Part shown: positions 33,496 through 43,775 of the stretch, one piece after another
How the letters are laid out: each line of letters begins with the position of its first letter
Position numbering within the stretch: the stretch's first letter is position 1
Source of the DNA: Pictodentalium vernedei
Taxonomy: Eukaryota > Mollusca > Scaphopoda > Dentaliida > Dentaliidae
Assembly (NCBI GenBank): GCA_031216915.1
Contig: CM062292.1
Location: forward strand, 207,473,262 to 207,537,261
DNA length: 64,000 nt
Direction of reading: 5' to 3'
Program-made: the position numbers and the translations under genes
Notes under the pieces: model-generated
Databases searched by the model: none
Told to the model about the DNA's origin: nothing
Seen by the model: only the letters and a program-made list of their open reading frames with translations

Positions 33496-34429
33496 AGATT
33501 TTTATTTATTAAATATTCATTCAGGCTAAGCATATGTGGCACTGGCAAGTAAGGTTTTTGGCACTGTACTGTAGGATTCAGGCCTTCAGATCACCCCAAT
33601 TTCACACTCTTTACAGGTGTTACCAAATTAGAGATGGTGTGAAGTTATCCAGAAAAGAAAAAAAATCTGTGCCTCTTTTACATTTTAGAATAATTTCCAT
33701 CATACTATGACCAAAGAAACACGAAGAAAGGCAATATAACATAACAAAATAAAGCTGTTAATTCTGGTTTTAATGTGCCTGAATTAGAGCAAAAGGGGGC
33801 GCCCAAAAGAAATGAATTTAAAGGCCCGTTATTTTTTTAAGGATTGTTTATCTCTCTTCACATGTCTTCTTGTTGTGGCACATTTACCACTGATAACACA
33901 AAGTCTTTCTCTGTCATAGCTGGTGTTCCTTCTGCATTTTTGTGTCTTAGGAACAAAACCTGCAAATACAAAAATTAAAAATTAAATTAAGCAAATTTAA
34001 AGCAGCTGAGTTGCATCAGAATGTGACATGACTCTGTTTGTATACCAGCGATTAATTATATATAGTCAATTCCCTTCAGACTCCATATATAGGTGGTTGC
34101 GCTGCAGCTTATTTATGAGAGGCTTGGACATGTGATATCTGAAGAGAAGCTGTTTGAGGTTGGTCTGCATCATCTGCACTGTGAATGCTTTGTTCTCTAA
34201 TGTGAAAACTGTCATGTGAATTGGAGGCATACAAAGCAGACATTTTCTGATCAGAGCAAATCAAATGACAGCAGGGTATAATATCGGTATTGAATTGAAT
34301 TGAAATCTATATTTTTGTGTAGTGTTGCAGCATTGTATGCTGGGTACTATCATCACAACTATTGAATAGTGTTGAAATTCACATGCTCGTTAACTATTAT
34401 TTGTTCATAAACATAATATTGTCTCGTCA
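33496..34429. other. Intergenic DNA
   Basis: I see no gene, RNA gene or clear repeat here. Confidence 0.4.
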
Positions 34430-34465
34430 CTCAATTTACTGGAGAATGTATTCCAGTAAATTGAG
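34430..34465. repeat. Short hairpin CTCAATTTACTGGA
   Basis: A 14-bp perfect stem (CTCAATTTACTGGA / TCCAGTAAATTGAG) encloses an 8-base loop. It resembles the centres of the ACTGGT MITEs. Confidence 0.7.
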
Positions 34466-36035
34466 AAAATATTATCTTTTTGAAAAAATAATATATGTTT
34501 AGTTGTGATATAGCCATAAGTTTTTACTATACAATATAAAAATAATCTTATTTCATAAGTATATGGTTGAATTACTGCACAAGAAAAGAAGAACAGCCCA
34601 AATTCCCTGATTTGAAAATTTCCGAATCAATGCAACGGTTCAGTATCAAAAACCATGGTTGATGTCGAATCTTGAAACCAATTTACAGGCCTCTAGTGAA
34701 AAACAATAGCAATGTTTCAATAACTATCTGAACCTCTAGTTGAACCTAGAATTAGAAATCCATTGGATAAAACAAACTTTCAGATTCATTATATATTTTT
34801 AAACCCCCCACCAGTGGTATATAGTATTCCTCATGTCTCTCAGTCCATCTGTCCCAAATTTGTATCATGCACTTCATTCACACCTTTCAAATAAGACAGC
34901 CATCTGAAATTTTGTACAATGCAAAACTACATTCAGCTTATTACCATGTATGTGTTTTGTTACAATTATTACCCTTTATCAACTGTCCTAATGTAGAGAG
35001 TTGAAACTTTAAGATATGGTAACACATGCCTTGAAGATGTGCGACATCTTTAAAGTTGGCAATAAAAATATTTCTTCACAAAATTTTTGCCCTTCATCGA
35101 CTTAGAAAATTTCCAGTGTTTTTTAATTGAGCGTACCTTCATGAGCTAATCAACGCCTCCTACAGTTTCTCATGTAGACAGTTGGAACTTTAGGATATGG
35201 TTATATATTATGCTTTGGAGATGTGCAACATATATAATGTTTGCGCAAAAATATTTTTCCACAAATATTATCAAATCAAATCAATCTTACATTTAGTAAC
35301 GAGGTGGAGGTACCTTTTTGTGTCGCCCTATGGTGACATTTAATAGTTTTTATGATAGTGTCCCAGTGGTCAATAATGTGGCAAAGGTCAATCTGTCATC
35401 CGTAATATATGTTTCATTTCTGTAATGCTATCCATGGTATTGTAGGCAGGGGTATATGCCAACCACGGTGTTGCTCTAGTTATATGTGAATTTCTAGGAG
35501 TGTGGTGGCTCAGTTGGTAAAGATGCAGGAGAGAGCTTCTTAGTTGCGTATGAGAGCTTCGTAGTTGCTTATGAGTTTACATAAACATTAGCCCCTTTCT
35601 TTATCTCAATTCAAAACAGCAGAAAAATATATTAATTTGGGGGGTATTGGTCATAACTGTTTCAAATTCATTTCACATTTTTGTGGTAATTCGTCCAACG
35701 ATAGTTTTGATGTTTTGTTGGTAATTAGACTTATTGTGGCTGATTTTCGATTCTGTGAGTTTTATGCTGCATTAAGGGTTTAATTTTTTATGTGTATTGA
35801 AAATTTCCAAGTTCGCAACCCTAACATGACTATGAAAGTTTAATTATTTATTAACTTTAACAATTCACGTTCGGAATATTCTGAACACACTTCCAAGGGA
35901 AGTAACTTTAGAAACTTGCATTTTAACAGTTGAACGTCCCAAAGTTTCTTTGCACCACTTATTATGTGCACAGAAGAAGGTTTATTTTTTGCAGTTAATT
36001 TATCTCTTTTTGGGAATATGTGTGCTTATGGGGGT
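34466..36035. other. Intergenic DNA with repeat remnants
   Basis: Positions 34800-34860 ('ccatctgtccc' after a C run) and two similar blocks near 34990-35050 and 35170-35230 ('gttggaactttaggatatgg', 'gagatgtgcaacat') look like diverged tandem units. Positions 35500-35530 ('gtggtggctcagttggtaaa') are A-box-like, and a short duplication 'gagagcttcntagttgc' follows. No gene is recognised. Confidence 0.45.
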
Positions 36036-36052
36036 GGGGGGGGGGGGGGGGG
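36036..36052 (+). repeat. Poly-G tract (17 G)
   Basis: An uninterrupted run of 17 G follows GGGGGT. It is one of seven G or C runs of 15-26 bases in the window. Confidence 0.95.
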
Positions 36053-36159
36053 ATATAAGTTTGATGTTTAATGTTTGTGCTCATATATACACATATTGTT
36101 TAATTGCTATATCCTCATTTGTCTGTGATATTTGTACATATTTTTAGATGTTATAAAAG

Positions 36160-36315
36160 AGATGAAAGCTGCAAGCCGAGAGGTCCTCGGTTCAAATTCC
36201 ACGTGTGGCAACCATGTTGTGTCCTTGGGTAGGACACTTCATCGACATTGCACACTTGGGTGCATGGTGGTGTTGTGTAAACAGTTTCCATAAGAAGCCA
36301 GAGAATGTATGTAAC
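36160..36315 (+). mobile_element. tRNA-derived SINE fragment
   Basis: GGTCCTCGGTTCAAATTCC is B-box-like. It is followed by 'gtgtccttgggtaggacact' and 'tgcacacttgggtgcatgg', like the linker of the other SINEs. The A-box half and the 3' tail are missing. Confidence 0.55.
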
Positions 36316-37839
36316 TTATTTTGTTGTATTATTCATAAATCATAATCATTTAAAAGTTGCAAGAATTTCAATAGTTCAACTACATTACAGATTTTAGGAA
36401 CTTACTATATAATCGCCATAAACTATGTGTATCTCCCCTGAAAACACCATATTCTGACACTTTTCGTTGGAAAACTAGTTTTTCAAAAATAATTTTAGAA
36501 ACTGGTGTTGGGATACCTGGACACAGTTTATAGTATACCCTGCAAGTTATTTTTTTCTACTCTTTGACCTGCATTTACAAACAAAGTAAATATACATACG
36601 CTTTATAGCACCCAAAATGGTTTGCCCTACTATCTAATGCACAACCATTTGCAAGTTGATTCTGAAAAACATCTCCAAAAGGCATCTGGCCAACCTCTCT
36701 GGCTTTCTGCCGGCTGGCAGGACTGCTCTTGATTTTTCACTCTTTGGCAATTTGACGTCTGGAAAGGCATCCACCATTTATTTTTTAAATGGTCCTAAAA
36801 TTTAAAAAATAAATAGAGCTGGGCCAGTACATATGTTCTTGGTAATGGCTAACTAATATTTTTCCATTTTGATATTGGCCGATCCAATGCTCATATCTTG
36901 GTAAAGACATTGAAACATGGTGACGTGTGCATTGAAATTCTGAATATCGGCAAGAAAATTTAACCTTTGTTCAGAGAGAATGTTCCCACAAAGTTAGCAA
37001 ATATAACAGTGGTGCTTAGTTAAATGAATACAAGTGTTTAAAATATAAAATCAACAACAAAGACAGACATGCCTGTCTTGAAAACGAAAGTTGAAAATGA
37101 ACACAGCAAGGTGAAAAATACGAAACTCTAGAAATAAAAATCTACATTTTAAAATTCATTTTACAACAGTATGTGCATTAAATTATCCCCTAAAATGTTT
37201 AGTCTGAATTGTTGAAAATGAGAAATTTTAGGCCACATTTTTATGCAAAAATATGCATTTGACAATATTTGCCATGGAGGAAACTTACGGGCAATACCAA
37301 CCGATAATGGGAGTTACGAACTGGCCAATACTGATAGCCAATTCCAACATGTTTTTAGAAGTAGTTAATCCTTTACATAATTAACACAACATTTTGAAAA
37401 AATTCTTAAATTTTATATTTTGAAAAAAAAAATCTCACAGTTTTTCAATAAAACCATACAAATACGAAAAGCATCAGAACAGGATCGACGACCTGGCTCT
37501 AATATCTATATTTGTATGTCTTTATTGACAAATTTGAGATATTTTAGGCCGTGGTGGGTTTTTGGTTAATTTTCTGTCCATTTGGGGTACTATGTTGGCT
37601 TAACTGGTATAGTAGTAATTCATTTTTACTTCCATATCACCCATATTACAAGATATAAAAATTATGAGCCTTATTGTTCATTTTGTATCCTTTTAGTTTT
37701 AACAAAGTGTATTAACTTCATTTAAGGGTGCTCAAGCCCTCTGTAAAACTGTTTTGAGAGCGAAAGCCACAATAGGGGCTCCCTTCAGTCCGCCAGTTAA
37801 ACATACAAGTTATGGATCTGAACTTGAATATAAATATAC
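36316..37839. other. Intergenic DNA
   Basis: No gene or clear repeat is recognised. 'ttattttttaaatggtccta' and 'taaaatttaaaaaataaat' around 36779-36820 form a weak inverted pair. Confidence 0.35.
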
Positions 37840-38446
37840 CCCTGTAGGTACAGACACAGACAAGAATACAATGATATCTTACCTCCTACAAGTATCTGGG
37901 AATTTCATTGGTTCAAAGACGTCACATGCAGACTGCATATAAAACCATATACTGCCTGTCAACATCAATATACGCTGACAGCTATGGGTAATCTCCCCTT
38001 TGTTCATTGATTATTCAGAATGACAGCAGCCGATATACGATTCAAGTTGAAAGATTGAGTGTTGGAAGCACATATTTGGTTTGAAGTGCAGGTTAGGCAA
38101 CTTAAAAGGCTTCATATTCTGTGGATGTGTGTCGTGCTAATGAAACTGTTTGGTATGTATGAATTTGACTTGTTACAATTTATGGGAGAGTGCCTACTCT
38201 CCCATAAATTGTAACAAGGCAAAGACACGTGAACACATTGTGAGAATTCTCTCATTTAATTTTGATTGCTGTTGTTATTAGTTCTGTGCATCGATGCAGT
38301 AGTCGGTAAGATATATTCGTTACACAGTTTTGCTCTCATCCAATATGAAATTAACTGACACCATATATACCATATACGGTCACCAACAAACTGTGTAACT
38401 AATAATACCCCTGTAGGTACAGATACAGACAAGAATACAATGATAT
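37840..38446. repeat. Direct repeat pair of ~45 bp with inverted repeats between
   Basis: 'tacccctgtaggtacagaca', 'acaagaatacaatgatat' at about 37838-37880 recurs at about 38406-38446. Between the copies are a perfect hairpin (38169-38218) and an inverted pair 'gttacacagttt'/'aaactgtgtaact' at 38321 and 38387. This may be a MITE remnant with subterminal repeats. Confidence 0.55.
38169..38218. repeat. Perfect 23-bp-stem hairpin
   Basis: CTTGTTACAATTTATGGGAG + AGT pairs perfectly with ACTCTCCCATAAATTGTAACAAG around the loop GCCT. The centre is of the same kind as that of the MITE at 33256-33495. Confidence 0.9.
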
Positions 38447-39369
38447 TCTCCTGCAGCAGTACATTACTACATTGTACAACTATATGAAATCTGCATGCCC
38501 TTCCTTTGTGCCAAGTGGACAAATTTTGGAAGTTTCTGGTACCAAATCAAACTTTCCAAGACTATATGTATGTAGAGCCATTAACCAAAAATACATCTAC
38601 CAAAGAATACATTTTAACCAGTCATCCCTTTTTCAGGTGTGCAATGGCGGTTGCTTGCCTGTAAGTACAACAATATTAAAATTTGTGGTTATCATTCTCT
38701 CTGTGAGGAGAGCCATTTGAAAAATGCATGCGTAGATTATTATTATTAAAGAGGCAAGCGGTGTATGGTGCACCTAGCATATTTCAAATTTGAAGATCTG
38801 TTGAATGGTGTTGCATATTATACAACAGTACTAGTACTTAATCTGATCCCAGTAGAAGTTTATCATCAAAAGAAGACCGCATGCCAGGTGAATTGGTACT
38901 TGAAAACAATGTGGACAAATCCTTCTTAGATTTTACACATAAGGCAGCTGGACCAGTAGTAGATGAATTAAAAACTGGCACAGATGTTGAATTACACGTG
39001 GAACTAGATGCCTGCAACTGATAATATTGTACAATGTGTAGTAAGTATAGTTAATATTTTATATTAATGTTAGGTACATGGCCATGTATACTCCCAGGTG
39101 CCAAATAATCATACTTGTGGACTTTTTCTGGCCTGTATGATGCTTATTCCAACCTGTATGATTATTAAATTCCCATTTGTCATCAAAGAACAAAATTCCA
39201 TAAAGGTACATCAGCTATTAATATTTAAAATTGGAAACATTCCCGTCATTATGATTGAACTTTACTTTCTTTACTCTGTCTCATATAATTGATGTGAGTC
39301 AGTGTGACAATGTTTTCCTCCTGTTTTGGAGCAAGTTTGTTCCTTTAACCCATGTAATACAGTAGTTCA
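38447..39369. other. Intergenic DNA
   Basis: No gene or recognised repeat is seen. Short AT-rich open frames here are not supported by any motif. Confidence 0.35.
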
Positions 39370-39452
39370 AAAGTAACAGTTAATCGATCAATTACTTTTT
39401 GGATCGATCAAGTTGTTGATCATTGATTAATCGATTAACCGTTTCAGCTCTG
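39370..39452. mobile_element. Possible hAT element terminus or palindromic fragment
   Basis: On the - strand this reads CAGAGCTGAAACGGTTAATC + GATTAATC and onward, a layout I associate with hAT-family termini. TTAATCGAT motifs in both orientations surround TTGATCGATCC. No partner end or target duplication was identified. Confidence 0.4.
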
Positions 39453-39468
39453 TTAACAGAGGTCATTG

Positions 39469-39705
39469 TTTCTTTTCAACCTACTCAAAATTGTTTACAA
39501 TTGGCTGTAACGTAAGTACAAGCCCTTCTTCAGAACTAACTCAAGCTTAAGAAACTTTTCCAAACAAGTTGGAAAAGTAATAGAGCGCAAAAGCACGAAA
39601 AAGATTGCAAAAGGGTCGAGCGAGACTGGTGCTCGACATTAAAGGTACTCTCTCTGCACCCCTCTTGCATTTACCGAGTGCATGCGCAACAACCGTGACG
39701 TCAAA
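39469..39705 (+). repeat. DIRS-C left terminal repeat
   Basis: The string 'ggctgtaacgtaagtacaag' through 'gcatgcgcaacaaccgtgac' mirrors 42945-43160 on the opposite strand with scattered mismatches. The outer ~30 bases ('tttcttttcaacctactc') match the complement of the first half of the ICR. Confidence 0.9.
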
Positions 39706-40754
39706 TTTATTTCCGCCATTGTGCTGGTCGGAAATTTTGTGACTTGTGCTATTATTTAGCTGTTATCTTCATGAACAACTTATATTTGTATGGTGATTCT
39801 TGTCTGTTTATGTGCAAGTGAACTGTATCCTTTTCAAGCTTCTAAATTGATTACTATTTGATGATATTTTTGATCATTTTTGCTTGTTTTCTCACACATA
39901 GTCTTGTTTTTCCCGGCGTGTTAAAACAACCATTGTTGTTCTGTTGTCCGTTGGCAGGAAGCTTGATTTCATTGATCATATTCATATTATGCCTAAAACA
40001 ATTCCTTGTACCTCTTGCTTGCAGGTGAAACATGTGGACGACTCTCATTCCACATGTGTCGCTTGCAACAATTGTACACAGGCCCAGTCATGTGGTATTT
40101 GTGGGGTTTGGTCCTCAAAATTCTGGGCATCTGTAATCAAGGTGGTTCTTTCTAGAGCCAGTACCCCTCATTCTTGGGGTAAGGGTAGCCATGCCTTATC
40201 AGACATTTCTGTGAGCGCACATGGTGACTATGTCACATAGGATGCTGATCTGTCTCTTTCTGTGGCGAGTTCCTCTGCAACTGTTGATGGTGCTAGTGTG
40301 GTGATGCCTGAAGTGGAGAGGTGGTCTCTTTAGCTTCTGATGTCACTCTTGAGGTGCCTGTTTTTGTCGAGAGCTTCTCCGAGGTCAGCTCGGTGACACT
40401 CTCCAGATTGCCTCCTGTGCCATCGACAATTGCTGAGGAAGTTGTTACTATGGATCCTATCCTGTATGATGGTGGCTCTTCCATCTCTTCTGGGGGTGGT
40501 GTACAGTCACGGGGATCCGAGACTGTATCTGCTGGTGAGTCTCTGAGCTCTCAGCCTCCCCTGGCTTCGCGGCGAAGCTGTGCGGGTTTGCTCTCTGCTC
40601 CATCTCATCTGGCTAGGTTTGCTCCTGGTTGGTTGGGTCGGTCGCTTCTGCAGCGATTCCTTGCCCTTCGAGTGAATCGTTTGTTGTTCCGCCTTCCCCT
40701 GCTGGTGTGCCGACTAGCAGGATGGGGCTGGGGCATCCAGGGCCTGCTGTTCGG

Positions 40755-41150
40755 CAGAGATCAGTGACAGCTCCAGTTAGCTGTCACTCTTGGAGCATTC
40801 CTCCGGTGATTCCTCACTGTATTCCGAGTCTGGCTGTCAATCGATGCTTGTCGTCGGTCTCAGAGGATGGGGCATTCTGGCACGCAGAGGCCAATGGCAG
40901 GTTCCTGTCATTCTTGGGACAATCCTCCGGTGTCTTCTCATCATGTCCCAGGTCCAGCTAATGATTGCTGTATGGCGTCGGTCTCTTTAGAGGATTTGCA
41001 GGCAGGGTCTTCTGTTCTGCAGAGGTCAGTGATTGCCCCTAGGCGTCACAATCGGGACTATCCTCTGGTGTTTTCTCACCGTCTCCCTATCCCTGTCTGC
41101 TGATCGACGTTCATCATCAGTCCCTTCTGAGGATTTGGGTTCTTCTGCCA
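40755..41150 (+). repeat. Three ~133-bp direct repeats within DIRS-C gag
   Basis: Units start at 40755, 40885 and 41020, each with CAGAG, a TGTCACTCTTGG-like string, CCTCYGGTG, TCTCA and a GTC...GAGGAT ending. They are diverged and lie in the Ser/Pro-rich middle of gag, so they may encode a repeated linker. Confidence 0.65.
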
Positions 41151-41434
41151 GAAGGGTCCATTGGGAAGACACTCCGTCGGGAGATGCTGCTACAATGGAC
41201 TCTCAGGGTGAGCTGCGTCAGGCCATTTTGGCATTCACCCGGTTGCTTTCTAGCAACCCTCAAGTTGGCTTCCCTGTGCCTCCTGAGGCACAACCTCCTT
41301 TGGTTGGTCGCGGAGATTCCTCGCCCTTTAGATACTGCACAGTATTCACAGGAGGTTTCTGCTGATCAGCCCGAGCTGGGCTACATCTCTTCTGCTCCAG
41401 AGGATGACGATTTTCTTGAAGGTGATGCCCCCCT

Positions 41435-41460
41435 CCCCCCCCCCCCCCCCCCCCCCCCCC
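41435..41460 (+). repeat. Poly-C tract (26 C) in gag
   Basis: An uninterrupted run of 26 C encodes polyproline in the local gag frame. Its length is prone to slippage and it may underlie one of the gag frame changes. Confidence 0.95.
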
Positions 41461-41955
41461 TATCGTCAGTCTTGGGGCAGGCTTAGGATTTTGTCTTTGG
41501 CTTATTGCCGGACATTCAGCCTTCAGACCAGCCATCAGTGACCATCTGGCCGCGGTCCTCTGTGGAGCACCGTAACCCTGTTGAGCCTTCTAGCTCTGGG
41601 GCTTTGCATCCTCTGCAATCGGCTCAGGTTGTTGAGTCCTTCCAGGGCTTGGACGCCAAAATGCAGTCTAAGGCCCTCAAAGGTTCTTTCTTTTCACGAG
41701 CTGATGCCTTTCTGCCTCTGTCGCGGATTCGTGTTTACGATTCCGTCTGTCCACCAGTCTTCCAAGGGATGCCTACTGTGGATGAGGATTCTTCTTCCCT
41801 CGGGTTGACTAAGCCTAAGTCGGCAGTTCTCCCAATGTCGGTAGTTGAGTCTATGGTGGGCCTGTCCTGAGGGATGCTGGGTATGTTATCTCTCGCAGAC
41901 CATGTCGTCGCTTCCCTGGCTGAATATTTTCCTCCTTCTTCTCATACAAACTTTG

Positions 41956-42690
41956 TCCGGGCCATAACTTTTTTGATCTACACCTTAGATACTTGGCATA
42001 TGGATGTATCACCATGATCCGGAGTGCAGTGTACCATAGTGACCTTCATGTGACCTTGACCTTTGACCTGAAGGTCAGATTTATGCGATTTTTAAGGGAA
42101 ACTGTCTGGACCAGAACTTTTTTGTATTTCGAGTCAGGCTTTAGATAGTGGCATGTGAATGTATCATCATGAGCCGGTGTGTAGCGTACCATTGTGACCT
42201 TCATGTGACCTTGACCTTTGATCTGAAGGTCAGATTTGTGCTTTTTTCAAGGAAACTTTGTTCGGACCAAAACTTGTTTGTCTTTTGAGCCAGGCCATAG
42301 ATATTTGGCACGTGGATTTATCACCATGAGCCGGTGTGTCGCATACCATTGTAACCTTCATGTGACCTTGACCTCAAGGTCAAATTTTTGTACTTCAAAT
42401 AGGGAGTAATTGTCCAGACCAGAATTTTTTTGTTTTTTGACCTAGGACTTGGTTATTTGACATGTGGATGTGTCACCATGAGACCGCATGTCGTCTACCT
42501 CGATGACCTTCATGTGACCTTGACCTCTGACCTTAAGGTCAAATTTATGTACTTCAAATAGGGAAAAATTATCCAAACCATAACTTTATTGTTTTTTGAC
42601 CTAGGACTTAGATATTTGACATGTGGATGTATCGCAATTAGACCGCATGTCACATGTAATCATGACCTTCATGTTGCATAAAATAGAAAG
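41956..42690 (+). repeat. ~155-bp tandem array with TGACCT-type direct repeats
   Basis: Five units start near 41956, 42108, 42264, 42413 and 42574. Each contains a 'gaccagaactttttt'-like start, 'gatgtatcaccatga' and, near its end, TGACCTTCATGTGACCTTGACC. The last unit is cut short. The TGACCTTGACC stretch recurs at 42051, 42206, 42363 and 42515. The array occupies the place of the missing pol and recombinase genes in DIRS-C. Confidence 0.88.
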
Positions 42691-42773
42691 GAAGGGGAGA
42701 CATATGTTTTAGTGTGCTAAAGCACTTTCTAGTTGGTATTGGTTATGTGATTCGCCTCCTCCTCTTGTTTATT

Positions 42774-42866
42774 CAGCCAGTTGTAAACAGTTGTGAGTAG
42801 GTTGAAAAGAAATTAAAATTTTTTAGTAAATTTTGTTTCTTAACATACCTACCACAATTGTTTACC
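42774..42866 (+). repeat. DIRS-C internal complementary region
   Basis: The first half (42774-42813, 'cagccagttgtaaacag' to 'gttgaaaagaaa') is the reverse complement of the outer left end at 39469-39507. The second half (42814-42866, to 'ccacaattgtttac') is the reverse complement of the outer right end at 43147-43197. Confidence 0.9.
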
Positions 42867-42944
42867 GGAGGCCCACCCTCCTTGGGGATATCTTTGATAT
42901 CAATGCCTCCCCACTAAATCACAAACTTCTCGTTGGCAGAGATA

Positions 42945-43197
42945 CGGAATTGACGTCACGGTTGTTGCGCATGTGCTCGGTAAACACAAGAGGTGTGCAG
43001 AGAGAGTACCTGTAATATCGAGCACCAGTCTTGCTCGACCCTTTTTCGTGCTTTTGCACTCTATTACTTTTTCAACTTGTTTGGAAAAGTTTCTTAAGCT
43101 TGAGTTAGTTCCGAAGTAGGGCTTGCACTTAAGTTACAGCCAATTGTAAACAATTGTGGTAGGTATGTTAAGAAACAAAAGTTACTAAAAATTTTTC
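42945..43197 (+). repeat. DIRS-C right terminal repeat
   Basis: Positions 42945-43160 are the inverted copy of 39485-39705 (for example 'gacgtcacggttgttgcgca'). The outer ~40 bases ('ggtaggtatgttaagaaac' and onward) are unique to the right end and mirrored in the ICR. Confidence 0.9.
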
Positions 43198-43713
43198 ATT
43201 TTCTCTGTGGTCTTCTGTTTTTCCTCCTTTGTCTGACCTATACGATGAAAAAAGGCTCAGCATCATAGAACATAACATACTTTCTTGGTCTAGATATTAA
43301 TATTATGTTACACAGTGACACACACACGTTCAAGATTGTTTTGCCGTTGTTGTGCAGTGAAAAACAATTACAACCAAGTCCCACAAAATCAGGAAGACAA
43401 ACCCTAACCCATTCTTTTCTTTGTGAGAACAATTAGAAAACAAAGGGATCCTTGGGGGGTGCAAACACTACTGTTGAGCTATTCATCAGATAGCTGCATC
43501 TAAGTACTTTATTCTACGAACTGCACCGCAGAAGAAATCAGTTCGAACCACTGCCATCCACTGCTGTTTAGGTCTGTAAAGACCAGAATAATAGTACAGG
43601 GTGGAAAAATAGCATGAATTTAATAATAGTACAATCCGGAATAATTGGGGGAGGGAGGGGGTGGAGTCTTTGAAGTGAGTCAGTTTATGGCTTTATGCAT
43701 GGTAAAATTAAAG

Positions 43714-43775
43714 TCTTAGACAGCATTCCTTGGAAAGCTCTCTTGGAGAGCTTTTCCTAGGAGTGATGTCTAAGA
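43714..43775. repeat. Hairpin, GGATCCTTG/AAAGCTCTC family (copy 2)
   Basis: Arms from 'tcttagaca' through 'ccttggaaagctctc' pair with 'gagagcttttcctagg' through 'tgtctaaga' around the loop TTG. The core is shared with 31732-31796 while the outer arms differ. Confidence 0.8.

Larger units (their letters stand above)
39989..41955 (+). pseudogene. gag: DIRS-C gag (decayed)
   Basis: The start at 39989 (MPKTIPCTSC) opens a Cys/His-rich module, C-x2-C-x9-H-x2-C-x2-C-x2-C-x5-C-x2-C-x2-W. Its spacing is identical to that at the start of DIRS-B gag, so it is probably zinc-binding. After a TAG at 40238 the coding signal moves between frames: about 40321-40620, then 40629-40961, 40867-41103, 41033-41365 and 41184-41486 (PEDDDFLEGD and a run of prolines from the poly-C tract), and 41505-41870. 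Composition is Ser/Pro-rich and the DNA is richer in G+C than its surroundings. A block of three ~133-bp direct repeats lies at 40755-41150. The last recognisable piece ends near 41950, where the tandem array replaces the rest. Confidence 0.7.
39469..43197 (+). mobile_element. DIRS-C: short, non-autonomous DIRS element (decayed gag only)
   Basis: The element has ~215-bp inverted terminal repeats (39485-39705 and 42945-43160) and an ICR at 42774-42866. The ICR halves are complementary to the outer left end (to ~39469) and outer right end (to ~43197). Only a decayed gag (39989 to ~41950) lies inside. Where RT, RNase H and recombinase should follow, there is a ~155-bp tandem array (41956-42690). 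Length is about 3.7 kb. The sequence of its termini differs from DIRS-A and DIRS-B, so it belongs to a third family. If it ever moved in this form it must have used proteins from a related complete element. Confidence 0.88.

Noticed and set aside
36175..36225. tRNA gene
   Set aside because: Only a B-box-like string is present, no cloverleaf can be drawn, and the continuation is SINE-like.
41260..41535. - strand frame with a poly-Gly run
   Set aside because: It is the antisense of the poly-C tract in gag.
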